From Pontimonas salivibrio (GTDB lineage Bacteria > Actinomycetota > Actinomycetes > Actinomycetales > Microbacteriaceae), in the NCBI RefSeq assembly GCF_002950575.1, contig NZ_CP026923.1, positions 1,488,001 to 1,552,000 of the forward strand: a stretch of DNA of 64,000 nt, written 5' to 3'. Position numbers and translations under genes: made by a program. Below are positions 15,394 through 24,213 of the stretch, one piece after another. The notes below the pieces were generated by a model. It saw nothing but the letters and a program-made list of their open reading frames with translations. It searched no databases and had not been told where the DNA came from. Positions within the stretch are counted from its first letter, which is position 1, and each line of letters starts with the position of its first letter.

Positions 15394-17283
15394 ATGTCGA
15401 CCCCTGCCCGCACTCCCCGATCGCGCCCCGCGCGTCATGGTGCAACAAGAGGCAAGACTGCCTCCAACCCCCGTTATAACTCGCAGCGCAGCGGGCGCAG
15501 TGAAGGCGGCGACGAACCACGTCGCGACCGCGGAGGTCAATCCGATCGCCCCGCTCGTGAGGACCGCGGCCAACACAACAACCGCTCTGATGCTCCGCGC
15601 CGCTCGAGTGGTCAAAACTCCAATGGTCAGGCCCGTTTTGAGCGGAAAGACCGTGACCAGCGACCAGGGCGCGAGCAACGCGCAGATCGTGAGCAACGCC
15701 CAGAACGTGATTACCGAGGCAATCGCGACCAACGCCCCCGTGATGACGAGCGCGGCGAAGGCCGTCGCAACCCGCGTAATGACCAACGGGACAACCGCCC
15801 CGCACGGGACAATCGTCCCGCGCGCGACGACTACTCAGCACGCAGTGAAGAGCCGCGCCGCGGTGAAGACTCCCGCAGAGACAATCGTTCTTCACGGGGC
15901 GAGTCCTTCCGTGAAGAGGGCGGAAGAGGGTCCCGTTCTGGAGGAGAGCGCTCTTACGGTGGTCGCTCTGGTGGCCGTTCCGGTGGCTACTCCGGAGCAC
16001 GCCGCGGTGCGCCCAGTCGCAGCCAAGGGCGAGGCAAGTCAAGCTCCCGCCACCACAGAGAAGATGTCGTTCAAGAGCGCTACCAGGGCGTCAGTGTCAG
16101 TGCGGAAACACATAGCGCTGACACATTTGGTGAGTTAGGAATCAATAAGGCGCTGACCGAAGTGCTCTCCGGCATGGGCGCATCAAGTCCGTTCCCGATC
16201 CAGACCGCCACCATTCCTGAAGCGCTGACCGGGCGGGATATTCTCGCCAGAGGTCACACCGGCTCTGGAAAAACCATTGCCTTTGGTGCAGCACTCGTTG
16301 AGCGTTTAGCCCCGGGTGGAAAAACAGTCAAAAGGAGAGGTTCAGGGCGTGCACCGAGCGCACTGATTCTTGCGCCCACCCGTGAACTGGCTTTGCAGAT
16401 TGATCGGACCGTGCAACCGTTGGCGAGAGCTGCCGGCCTGTTCACCACCCAGATTGTGGGTGGTGTGCCCCAGGGCCGCCAGGTTCAAGCACTGCAGAGA
16501 GGCGTTGACATCGTCATTGGCACCCCGGGTCGCCTCGAGGACCTCATCACGCAGGGCCACTTGTCCCTCGATGAGGTGTGGGTGACCGTGATCGACGAAG
16601 CCGACCACATGAGCGAACTCGGGTTTGCCGAACCCGTTGATCGTCTGCTCACTCAAACGCAAGGTGGTGGCCAGAAGCTATTCTTCTCAGCCACTTTGGA
16701 CCGTGCGGTCGCCCAACTGGTGGAGAAGTTCTTGGTGGCACCAGCCATCTTTGAACTGCAAACCTCAGACGAGGCATCTGCCTCGATTGATCACCACGTG
16801 TTTGTCATTGACCAGCGCGATAAGCGTGAAATTGTTCAGCGCCTGAGCGCCGGAGATAAAAAGACCCTGGTCTTTACTCGCACCAGGGCCGATGCAAAGA
16901 ACCTCGCCGAACACTTGGACGGTTTGGGTATCCCCGCGGTGGCACTACACGGTGACCTTAGCCAAGGTCAACGCCAGCGAAACCTGGGGAAACTCGGCTC
17001 CGGTCGTGCCCAAGTACTCGTCGCCACCGATGTGGCCGCACGCGGTATTCACGTTGACGACATCGCCTTGGTGATTCACGCTGATCCCGCCGAAGAGCAC
17101 AAAACCTATGTTCACCGCTCCGGTCGCACCGGTCGTGCGGGTGGAACAGGTCGCGTGGTGACTCTGGCGACCAAGTCGCGCCAGCGGGAAGTCGACAGCC
17201 TTCTCCACCGCGCCGGCATTGAGTGGACCACCACCACCATGGGTCTGGGCGATCGCGCGTTGGCGGATTTCACCGCCGAGTAA
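15394..17283 (+). CDS. DEAD-box RNA helicase with long basic N-terminus
   Basis: About 629 residues. The first 215 or so are a low-complexity Arg/Gly/Asp/Gln/Ser tract, likely disordered and RNA-binding. The helicase core follows with all key motifs: a Q-motif region ending PFPIQTATIP, Walker A ARGHTGSGKT, PTRELALQ, TPGRLEDL, DEAD in VIDEADHM, SAT in FFSATLD, and HRSGRTGRAG. It unwinds or remodels RNA using ATP, possibly in ribosome assembly or cold adaptation. ATG 15394 is chosen; upstream in-frame codons lie in the structured leader. The N-terminal tract leaves an alternative frame open on the same strand, which is not a gene. Confidence 0.9.
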   Translation: MSTPARTPRSRPARHGATRGKTASNPRYNSQRSGRSEGGDEPRRDRGGQSDRPAREDRGQHNNRSDAPRRSSGQNSNGQARFERKDRDQRPGREQRADREQRPERDYRGNRDQRPRDDERGEGRRNPRNDQRDNRPARDNRPARDDYSARSEEPRRGEDSRRDNRSSRGESFREEGGRGSRSGGERSYGGRSGGRSGGYSGARRGAPSRSQGRGKSSSRHHREDVVQERYQGVSVSAETHSADTFGELGINKALTEVLSGMGASSPFPIQTATIPEALTGRDILARGHTGSGKTIAFGAALVERLAPGGKTVKRRGSGRAPSALILAPTRELALQIDRTVQPLARAAGLFTTQIVGGVPQGRQVQALQRGVDIVIGTPGRLEDLITQGHLSLDEVWVTVIDEADHMSELGFAEPVDRLLTQTQGGGQKLFFSATLDRAVAQLVEKFLVAPAIFELQTSDEASASIDHHVFVIDQRDKREIVQRLSAGDKKTLVFTRTRADAKNLAEHLDGLGIPAVALHGDLSQGQRQRNLGKLGSGRAQVLVATDVAARGIHVDDIALVIHADPAEEHKTYVHRSGRTGRAGGTGRVVTLATKSRQREVDSLLHRAGIEWTTTTMGLGDRALADFTAE

Positions 17284-17301
17284 CACACTCCACACACTGG
17301 G

Positions 17302-17331
17302 GCCCTGGTCGCGATGCATCGCCACCAGGGC
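17302..17331 (+). terminator. Hairpin after the DEAD-box helicase gene
   Basis: GCCCTGGT (17302-17309) pairs with ACCAGGGC (17324-17331). The inner GCGAT/ATCGC extends the stem past one C-C mismatch. It lies 18 bases after the stop codon and has a weak U-tract. Confidence 0.6.
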
Positions 17332-17385
17332 TTCACTGCTTCGGTGAGCGAAGCCTTCGCGGGCAAAGACTCCCGCTCCCCTGAC

Positions 17386-17413
17386 TGCCAGATGCCAGAT
17401 GCCAGATGCCAGA
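17386..17413. repeat. 7-bp tandem repeat, four perfect units
   Basis: TGCCAGA is repeated four times without change between the helicase terminator and the tRNA terminator. A perfect short repeat of this kind is prone to length change by slippage. Confidence 0.8.
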
Positions 17414-17417
17414 AAAG

Positions 17418-17461
17418 CGAAAGCTCCTCGGCAGTCCGGGGGACGCGCAGAGGAGCTTTCG
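17418..17461 (-). terminator. Rho-independent terminator of tRNA-fMet
   Basis: CGAAAGCTCCTC (17418-17429) and GAGGAGCTTTCG (17450-17461) form a 12-pair stem with a 20-base loop. On the minus strand it is followed by CTTTTC, a short T-run, six bases beyond the tRNA 3' end. Confidence 0.75.
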
Positions 17462-17467
17462 AATAAA

Positions 17468-17544
17468 TGGTTGCGGGGGCAGGATTTGAACCTACGACCT
17501 CTGGGTTATGAGCCCAGCGAGCTACCGAACTGCTCCACCCCGCG
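17468..17544 (-). tRNA. Initiator tRNA-fMet (CAT)
   Basis: A 77-base cloverleaf on the minus strand with anticodon CAT (17508-17510). It is an initiator rather than an elongator: it begins CGCGGGG, leaving a C1-A72 mismatch against the 3' CCCCGCA, and has three consecutive G-C pairs at the foot of the anticodon stem (GGG/CCC). The T-loop GGTTCAAATCC and the 3' CCA are encoded. A possible -10 (TAAAGT on the minus strand, 17556-17561) lies just upstream, and a strong terminator follows. Confidence 0.95.
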
Positions 17545-17590
17545 GCGTAATCACTACTTTACCACGGGGTGTCGCAGACGATAACCGCTC

Positions 17591-20530
17591 TTACGGGCTG
17601 AGCAGCAGTGCACGCTCTAGCGCTTCGGTCAGCCTTTGGTCGGCTTCCGCAGCCGCAATCAGGTCGTTCGCGCGGTAGGCCGCATCCCGATCTTCGAGGG
17701 CTTGTCTGGCGTCCTGGAGTGCATCCTGCAGAGTCTCCTCGATGACGGTCCCTGGAGTCTCCTCTTCGGTGGCGTCTTCGGTGCCCTCATCGACGCCCGT
17801 TTCGGGCTCTGTCGGTTCAGGCGCCGGGGCCGGCTCTTGGCCCTCCTCAGCGCCAGCATCAGCACCGCCGACGACAGCTTCCACGTCGCCCGCTTCAGCA
17901 CCGGAGTCACCCTGGAAGAGTGAATCGAGAGCCTCATCCAAAGTGTCCTCAAAGGCAATCCGGTCACCAAACGACACGAGGATTTTCCTCAGCAGCGGGT
18001 AGGAGGTCTCACCGGTTGACTGTACGTAGACCGGCTGGACGTAGAGCAGACCTCCACCAACCGGCAGTGTCAGGAGGTTTCCGGAGATCACCTCGGTTTG
18101 ACCTTGACGCAGCAGGTTTAGTTGCTGGCCCACTTCAGCATCCGAGTCGAACTGTGCTTGAACCTGACCGGGACCAGGAATAGTGGTTTGCTTAGGCAGG
18201 CGAAGCAAAGTGAGCTTGCCGTAGTCGTCACCGGGGTCGGCGTTTGCCGCCAAGTAACCGAAGATGACGTTCCTAGTTGATTCGCCCGTCGCCCGAGGGA
18301 TGTAGGTCGAATACAGCGAGAACGACGGTTCTTCACTGCCCGGTACCTGCATCGTGAGGTAGTAGGGCGGCTGCAAGGTGGGTGCAGCAGGGTTCGAGAT
18401 GGGGTCGTTCGGGGTGACCCATTCATCTTCTGAAGAGTAGAACGTGCCCGAATCAGTCACGTGGTACGCCCCGAGGATGTTGCGTTGGATTTTGAACAGA
18501 TCCGACGGGTAGCGCACGTGCTCCAACAGTGACTCCGTCATCTCACCCTGGTCGCGCAGCGTGTTGGGGAACACCTCCGACCAGGCTTGGAGGATGGGGT
18601 CCTCGGTATCCCACGCATACAGCGTGACGTCACCCGAATACGCATCCACGGTTGCTTTGACAGAGTTTCTGACGTAGTTCACGGTGTCGAACGCGAGCTG
18701 CGGTGCCGGACGGTAAGTGTCGGCAATCGCTTCAGAAATCTGTAGCGGAGTCGAATACGGGTAGTCGGCGGTGGTGGTAAAACCATCGACAATCCAGACC
18801 ACGCGACCATCAACGACAGCCGGATACGGGTCGTTATCGAGGGTCAGGTAGGGGGCCACTTTCTGTACCCGATCCATCGGGTCGCGGTCGTAAAGAATTT
18901 GCGACTCTGGGTTGATGGCGTCAGAAAGCAGAATCTGTTCTGACTGGAACTTCAACGCGTAGAGCAGGCGACCAAATGTGGTTCCCACCGACGGCCCGCC
19001 ATCTGCCGTGTACGTGTAGGTCTGGTTGTTTTCTTGACCTTCACCACCAGAGGGGAAGTCCAACTCCAGTTCGGGGGCACCTTCAGGGGCACCGACAATG
19101 GAGTATTCGGGCGAATTCTCGCCGAAATAGATCCGCGGTTCATATTCACCGAGGTTTTGGGAAACCGGGATACCGGATTCGATGAACTTGGGTTGACCGT
19201 CGGAGGTTCTTTGGTTTCCGTAAGCGGCGACCAAACCGTAACCGTGGGTGTAAACGATGGTGTTGTTGTACCAAGACTGTGAGCTAAGCCCACCGAGGTT
19301 CAATTCGCGCACCGCGAGCACGGTGTCGGTTGTTTCACCGTCCACGTCGTAGCGCCCCACATCCAAGAAGTCGGGGAATTGGTAGTACTGACGGAACTGC
19401 TCGAGCTGCGCGAACGAGTCCGTCACCAATGCGGGGTCGATGATCCGAATATTTGCAGCCGTCTCAGCGTCTTCGCGCAGGGCACCTGCGCTGGCCTCAG
19501 TGGTGGCCTCGTAAGGGATTTCTACGATGTCACTCACGCCGTACGCATCACGGGTGGCTTCAATGTTGCGCTCAATAAACGGCGCCTCCAGAGTCCTCGC
19601 GCTGGGGTCAACCTGGAAGCGCTGGATGACAAAGGGGTATGCCTGGGCGATCACCAAACTCGAGATGACAAACAACCCTGTTCCCACGATGGCGGGGCGC
19701 CAGCGCCCCACAATGGCCGTGACGAGGAACAAGATGGCGACCAGGAGGGCAATACCGGCGAGGATTGCGCGGGAGGGAATGGTGGCGTTGGCTTCTGCGA
19801 AACCGGCACCAAAGGGCAAGAATCCGCCGCTCGGCGAGACCAAGGTTTCATACTGTTGGAGCCAAATTCCGAGGGTTTGAATGGCGAAATACAGCACGCC
19901 GAGAACGGCCAACTGAATACGCATAATCCGGGAAATGCGAAGCTCACGTCCATCCAAGGAAATCGCCCCGTAAAGGAAGCCGGTCGCCGCCGACGCGATG
20001 ATGGCGGTGATCAGGACCGCACTGGCAAAGCCAATGACCGAAAGGTAGACGGGAAGCTCGAAGACAAAGAACCCGATGTCTTGGCCAAATTCTGGGTCCT
20101 GCACACCAAAAGGTGCGCGATTCAACCACAGTAAGAATTGCGGCCAACTGTTTGCCGCAGCCAGACCGGCGAAAATTCCCACTACCGCAGGAACACCAAG
20201 CATCGCCAGGCGACGTAGCGGGTCAATCAGTTGGCGATAACGGTCCAGCTCATTAGATAACCGCGCGTAGACCGGACGGAAGCGGTAAGCCAAATCAATG
20301 GCCACGCCGACCGGGATGGCCATCGCCAGAAACCCGATGAGGAACATTGCTGCCGTGGCAAACCACTGGGTGAGCAAGACATCAACAAAGCCCAGCTGGT
20401 CAAACCACAACACCTCGGTGTATAGCGAGGCAAAAATGAAGAAGGCCACCACCAGCGCCGCAAGGACACCAATTGTCACCCCCAGGCTCAAACGTGAACG
20501 ATTTTGGGTGGCGCCAGTTGTTTCAGACAC
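17591..20530 (-). CDS. UPF0182-family large membrane protein
   Basis: 979 residues. The N-terminal third has about seven membrane helices with the family segment YTEVLWFDQLGF near residue 40. A large, probably extracellular domain follows (for example QYYQFPDFLDVGRYDVDG and MDRVQKVAPYLTLD). The tail is acidic, Pro/Ala/Glu rich and ends in a helical segment. UPF0182 proteins (M. tuberculosis Rv3193c) are conserved in Actinobacteria without an assigned function. GTG 20530 follows AAGGAG. It lies downstream of the PDZ-Lon gene on the same strand, as in mycobacteria. A candidate -10 TAGACT lies at 20563-20568 (minus strand). Confidence 0.88.
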   Translation of the reverse strand: MSETTGATQNRSRLSLGVTIGVLAALVVAFFIFASLYTEVLWFDQLGFVDVLLTQWFATAAMFLIGFLAMAIPVGVAIDLAYRFRPVYARLSNELDRYRQLIDPLRRLAMLGVPAVVGIFAGLAAANSWPQFLLWLNRAPFGVQDPEFGQDIGFFVFELPVYLSVIGFASAVLITAIIASAATGFLYGAISLDGRELRISRIMRIQLAVLGVLYFAIQTLGIWLQQYETLVSPSGGFLPFGAGFAEANATIPSRAILAGIALLVAILFLVTAIVGRWRPAIVGTGLFVISSLVIAQAYPFVIQRFQVDPSARTLEAPFIERNIEATRDAYGVSDIVEIPYEATTEASAGALREDAETAANIRIIDPALVTDSFAQLEQFRQYYQFPDFLDVGRYDVDGETTDTVLAVRELNLGGLSSQSWYNNTIVYTHGYGLVAAYGNQRTSDGQPKFIESGIPVSQNLGEYEPRIYFGENSPEYSIVGAPEGAPELELDFPSGGEGQENNQTYTYTADGGPSVGTTFGRLLYALKFQSEQILLSDAINPESQILYDRDPMDRVQKVAPYLTLDNDPYPAVVDGRVVWIVDGFTTTADYPYSTPLQISEAIADTYRPAPQLAFDTVNYVRNSVKATVDAYSGDVTLYAWDTEDPILQAWSEVFPNTLRDQGEMTESLLEHVRYPSDLFKIQRNILGAYHVTDSGTFYSSEDEWVTPNDPISNPAAPTLQPPYYLTMQVPGSEEPSFSLYSTYIPRATGESTRNVIFGYLAANADPGDDYGKLTLLRLPKQTTIPGPGQVQAQFDSDAEVGQQLNLLRQGQTEVISGNLLTLPVGGGLLYVQPVYVQSTGETSYPLLRKILVSFGDRIAFEDTLDEALDSLFQGDSGAEAGDVEAVVGGADAGAEEGQEPAPAPEPTEPETGVDEGTEDATEEETPGTVIEETLQDALQDARQALEDRDAAYRANDLIAAAEADQRLTEALERALLLSP

Positions 20531-20561
20531 GCAAAGACTCCTTGGGGTAAACGGCCGAGAA

Positions 20562-20577
20562 CAGTCTACAAAGACTG
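20562..20577. promoter_or_regulatory. Inverted repeat over the UPF0182 promoter
   Basis: CAGTCT and AGACTG flank ACAA. The left arm overlaps the candidate -10 TAGACT of the UPF0182 gene on the minus strand. Confidence 0.35.
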
Positions 20578-20636
20578 GCGGCTGTCGTGCTGAGACTTCC
20601 CTGGGCTAGAGCCCCAGCGCCCATCCCGAGAACGGA

Positions 20637-21731
20637 CTATTCGCAGCGGGGTACCTCTTGGTCTGCCATCGCCAATTCGAGAGCCACTACCGCATCGGCG
20701 AGAGTGTCAACAGGGATCACGGTGATGCCCTCCGGAGAGAGTCCTGCAACATCCACACAGTTTGCCCGGGGTACAAGGAACCATTCAGCCCCTGCATCGG
20801 CAGCGCCAAAGACTTTGTGACGGATGCCACCGACTGGACCCACCTCGCCGCTGGCGGTGATTGTTCCCGAGCCAGCGACCTGCAAACTGCCGGCAATCTG
20901 ATCTTGTGTGAGCTTCTCGACCAGGCCTAAGGCAAAGAGTAGGCCGGCACTCGGCCCACCCACACTGCCCAACTCGATTTCTACCTGCACGGGAAAGTCG
21001 TAGCGACCCGCCACCAACACACCAATCACCGGTATGGGAGTGGGGCCTTCAGACATACGCGGAATCACGTCAACCGTCTGAGTCTCACCAGAGCGCACTA
21101 CGTCGAGACTGATTGGTGACTGCACACCATTGTCGGCAATGAGGTCGCGAAGGGCAGTGACATCACCGACATCCTGGCCGGCAGCGCGAACAATCAGGTC
21201 GCCCTCTTGCAATACTCCTTCGCTGGGGCCGCCTTCCAGCGTCGAGGCCACCTCGAGGAAGCTGTCAAAGTCAATCTCGAGATACCCCAACGCGGCAGCA
21301 ATTGCTTCCTGCTGGGAATTTTCCATGTCAATGCGCGCCGCCTCGCGGTTTTGCTCAATCGACACACCCGGTGGGAAGGCTTCATCGACGGGAGTAACGC
21401 TGCGCTCTGGGGCGAACCACGCCTGAACCACTTCCACCCACGAGGGCAACGCCTCTGGGTTTCCCACCCGTGTGACTGTCGTGACCCGAAGTTCGGCCCG
21501 TTCGGGGTATTCGGGCTGGTCGATGACACGAATGAGGGGCACATCTTCGTCCTCGACGCTCACCACCCCGAGGGTGTCATAAGTGGGGCCGGGGCGGTCA
21601 ATGACGTAGGGGGCTGGCAAAAGTGTGAGAACCAGAGCGATGAACAGGGTCGCAGCGAGCAGAGCCCAGCCCGCCCTCCTGGAGCCTTCACGCAAGGCCG
21701 GCCGAGGGTCCTTCTCGGAAAAAATACTCAA
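20637..21731 (-). CDS. Membrane-anchored PDZ and Lon-type (S16) protease
   Basis: About 364 residues, YlbL-like (M. tuberculosis Rv3194c type). One N-terminal membrane helix (about residues 20-40) is followed by the conserved PAPYVIDRPGPTYDTLG. A PDZ domain around residues 165-240 contains EGDLIVRAAGQDV. The C-terminal Lon-like domain has the catalytic Ser in GSVGGPSAGLLFALGL and the Lys in GGIRHKVFGA. It should be an extracytoplasmic serine-lysine protease. TTG 21731 is chosen because GGGAGAGG lies just upstream and the reading then starts near the anchor; longer forms would add an unconserved N-terminus. It is divergent from the DUF2342-type gene. Confidence 0.85.
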   Translation of the reverse strand: MSIFSEKDPRPALREGSRRAGWALLAATLFIALVLTLLPAPYVIDRPGPTYDTLGVVSVEDEDVPLIRVIDQPEYPERAELRVTTVTRVGNPEALPSWVEVVQAWFAPERSVTPVDEAFPPGVSIEQNREAARIDMENSQQEAIAAALGYLEIDFDSFLEVASTLEGGPSEGVLQEGDLIVRAAGQDVGDVTALRDLIADNGVQSPISLDVVRSGETQTVDVIPRMSEGPTPIPVIGVLVAGRYDFPVQVEIELGSVGGPSAGLLFALGLVEKLTQDQIAGSLQVAGSGTITASGEVGPVGGIRHKVFGAADAGAEWFLVPRANCVDVAGLSPEGITVIPVDTLADAVVALELAMADQEVPRCE

Positions 21732-21861
21732 CAGCCTCTCCCTTACACAGCGCTCCGCCAGTGTAGTGACAGGACGTGGGCCCAACCGTCCTTCCTTCCC
21801 GACGGCGACGAGGGACACAAGCTGGGGGCGAACAGTTCAGCGCATGCTCGAGGCTCCCCGG

Positions 21862-21867
21862 TACCGT
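21862..21867 (+). promoter_or_regulatory. -10 element, leaderless start of the DUF2342-type gene
   Basis: TACCGT six bases before ATG 21874; no ribosome site is visible. Confidence 0.4.
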
Positions 21868-21873
21868 AGAGAC

Positions 21874-23313
21874 ATGTCAGGAGAGGACGACCGCGACAAC
21901 TCAGTGCCGGATCCCAATGAGTGGATTCGAGATGCCGTGCGACGGATGTTCGATGGCGATCAAGGTTTCGACCCGGAGGAGTTCGCGAGGGCGGCCGGTT
22001 TCACCGGGGATGCCAGCCAGCTCCAAGCAATGGTGGAACAATTCGCTAGCGGCCTGACAGGCGCGATGAGCAACTCAGAGCACACGGCGCGAAACCATGC
22101 CGTCAAGGTGGCCGCTGAGGGGGCAAAAAGTATCGACCCTGCCCGGGCGGAAACCCTTGCCGGTTTATTGGGCACAGCCGCACTGTGGTTAAACGATGTC
22201 ACCGACATGGCGGAGCCTGGTGGTCGGCCGTTGCTCATGACCCGGCAGGACTGGTCGCGGGCGACACTTCCCGTGTGGCAAGAAATGGCAGAACCGGTAT
22301 CTGACGCTCTCGCGCGAGCAATCGCACAACTCATTGAGGAACAAGCACCCGAAGAGGTCAAAGGAGTCCTCGGGGGTTCCCCCGTGCTCACCACGATGAC
22401 AACCAGTCTTTTTCGACTCCAACTGGCCCAAGTCGTGGGTGGCCTGGCCCGCGAGGTACTCTCCGCAGGAGATATCGGTATCCCCCTGATGCAAGCAAGC
22501 GACGAGCACGATGTTCGGGCCGAATTGGTGCCCCAAAACATCGACGAATTCGCCGAAGGCCTCGGTGTCACACCCGACGAAGTGGACCTTTATGTGGCGA
22601 TCCGCGAGCTAGCCCACCAGCGACTGTTTCGCCACGCACGCTGGTTGCGCTTACACGTGATGAGCCTGGTCGGTGACTTCGCTCGTGGCATCCACATCGA
22701 TGGTGACAAACTGATGGACTTTGCCGAATCCATCAACCCCAGCAACCCGGAAGAGATTTCGAAAATCCTCTCAAGCGGTGCCCTTCTGCCAGAACGCACC
22801 GAAGCGCAGGAACGCGCGTTGGTGCGGCTAGAAACCATGCTCGCCCTGATCGAAGGGTGGGTGGACCACGTCACCCGCAGCGCATCCTCACGCCTGCCGA
22901 ACGCCGACAAAATTGCGGAAGCGATTCGTCGTCGGCGAGCAACAGGTGGACCGGCCGAGCATGCCTTCAAAACGCTTGTCGGTCTGGAGCTTCGCCCACG
23001 GCGCCTGCGGGAAGCCTCCACCATGTGGGATTCGCTGCTCGAGCTCTACGGTCAAGAAGCCCGCGATGAGTTGTGGGGTCACCCCGATCGACTACCCACC
23101 GAGGATGACCTCGATGCTCCAGACAACTTCCTGAACACCCTGGGCGTTGTCCCCGAGACCGATACCGATGTGGATCGCTTTCTCGATGAACTCTTCAGCG
23201 ACCAGCCCCCAAGCGAACAAGAACCTGGCGAACGAGCACCCGGTCAAGGGGGTCCAGGTGACGATCCAGACCCCAAGTCTTCCGAGGACCCAAGCGACCC
23301 TCCCAGCAAGTAG
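21874..23313 (+). CDS. DUF2342-type protein, annotated as zinc-dependent metalloprotease
   Basis: About 479 residues. The acidic N-terminus contains WIRDAVRRMFDGD. The conserved core is YVAIRELAHQRLFRHARWLR (about residues 237-256), the family's putative metal-binding stretch, followed by the RGIHID region. A second conserved block reads ALIEGWVDHV. The tail is Pro/Glu/Gly rich. Databases often call this family a zinc-dependent metalloprotease or link it to coenzyme F420 biosynthesis; neither activity is established, and no classical HExxH is present. The neighbours (PDZ-Lon protease, UPF0182) match the M. tuberculosis Rv3193c-Rv3195 order. An in-frame ATG at 21844 is possible. Confidence 0.8.
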   Translation: MSGEDDRDNSVPDPNEWIRDAVRRMFDGDQGFDPEEFARAAGFTGDASQLQAMVEQFASGLTGAMSNSEHTARNHAVKVAAEGAKSIDPARAETLAGLLGTAALWLNDVTDMAEPGGRPLLMTRQDWSRATLPVWQEMAEPVSDALARAIAQLIEEQAPEEVKGVLGGSPVLTTMTTSLFRLQLAQVVGGLAREVLSAGDIGIPLMQASDEHDVRAELVPQNIDEFAEGLGVTPDEVDLYVAIRELAHQRLFRHARWLRLHVMSLVGDFARGIHIDGDKLMDFAESINPSNPEEISKILSSGALLPERTEAQERALVRLETMLALIEGWVDHVTRSASSRLPNADKIAEAIRRRRATGGPAEHAFKTLVGLELRPRRLREASTMWDSLLELYGQEARDELWGHPDRLPTEDDLDAPDNFLNTLGVVPETDTDVDRFLDELFSDQPPSEQEPGERAPGQGGPGDDPDPKSSEDPSDPPSK

Positions 23314-23391
23314 CGAGCACACCGCAGGTGCGTGTGTAGCGCCTGGGGATAGTTTTCGCCCCGGCTTATTACTCTGAGGCACCCTTCAGGG

Positions 23392-24198
23392 ATGAGCCAA
23401 CGGGTGTACCGACTCCACACGAAAAGACCCCTGTTGTGGCGCACGCCCAACGACCTTCAAGTGGGCCTCGATGTCCCCCACACTGTCGTTAACGGAATCG
23501 ATGACCGTGCGGCCCCGATTCTTCACGCCCTCTACAGCGGCGTCAGCGAAGGAGGGCTTCGTTTGCTCCGAAGCCAAACGGGAGTCAGTGAAGAAGCCGT
23601 CAACGATCTACTCACCCAGCTGGCCCCGGCGTGCGAGCCCGACCCGGAGCCACTCCAACGAAGCGTGTACCTGGTAGGCACATCCAGCCAAATGCCCGTC
23701 ATGGCTGGTGTGTTGGGCGCAATGGGCGTGCAGGTGGTGTCCTGTGACGACGTCCATGACCTTCCAGACGCGGTGCCCGGTGGGGTCATTCTTGTCTCTG
23801 ACTATGTGGCACACCCCGACTGGGTGAGCGTGTTGAGCCAAACCGACATACCCCACACGCCGGTGATTTTTTCCGACCTCACCGTCCAGGTGGGGCCACG
23901 CATCCAGCCAGGACACAGCCCCTGCCTGTCGTGTGTGGACCACGTGCGACGAGTCGATAATCCCCACTGGTTGACTGTGCAATCGCAACTGTGGGGCATA
24001 CCCGCCCTGCAATCCACACCGGCGAGCGCCGGGGTGAGCGCAACCCTGGTGTGCCTACTCCACGGACTGTTGGGGCCTCTTCCGCATTCGCTGGGTGTGA
24101 GCGCCCCGGGGGTGGCTCTGGATTGGCGGCCACAGAGTGGTGCTCTCAGTATCCGAACCGTCGACTTCCACCCCTCCTGCACGTGCCGGGGGCTGTAA
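23392..24198 (+). CDS. Stand-alone cyclodehydratase (E1/ThiF-like) protein
   Basis: 268 residues. The N-terminal 80 residues resemble a winged-helix leader-peptide-binding region. A Rossmann-like core follows (SVYLVGTSSQMPVMAGVLGAM). Four cysteines are placed as in zinc-binding E1-like partners of YcaO enzymes: CLSC near residue 182 and CTC at the C-terminus. This resembles actinobacterial proteins annotated as TOMM precursor leader-binding or bacteriocin cyclodehydratase proteins. No YcaO gene or precursor peptide is nearby, so a role in peptide natural-product synthesis is not supported. A -10-like TACTCT lies at 23370-23375. Confidence 0.6.
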   Translation: MSQRVYRLHTKRPLLWRTPNDLQVGLDVPHTVVNGIDDRAAPILHALYSGVSEGGLRLLRSQTGVSEEAVNDLLTQLAPACEPDPEPLQRSVYLVGTSSQMPVMAGVLGAMGVQVVSCDDVHDLPDAVPGGVILVSDYVAHPDWVSVLSQTDIPHTPVIFSDLTVQVGPRIQPGHSPCLSCVDHVRRVDNPHWLTVQSQLWGIPALQSTPASAGVSATLVCLLHGLLGPLPHSLGVSAPGVALDWRPQSGALSIRTVDFHPSCTCRGL

Positions 24199-24213
24199 CA
24201 AGAACTGACGGGC

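Noticed and set aside
15389-16138. Second plus-strand frame within the N-terminus of the DEAD-box helicase
   Set aside because: The repetitive Arg/Gly/Asp-coding tract opens other frames; the frame ends where the helicase core begins and has no domain.
17386-17413. Possible CRISPR-like repeat
   Set aside because: Units are only 7 bp, contiguous and without spacers, and no cas genes are in the window.
17468-17544. Elongator tRNA-Met
   Set aside because: The C1-A72 mismatch and three G-C pairs in the anticodon stem mark an initiator tRNA.
21874-23313. Classical M48-type metallopeptidase
   Set aside because: No HExxH is present; only the DUF2342-type RELAHQRLF stretch is seen, so proteolytic activity is not claimed.
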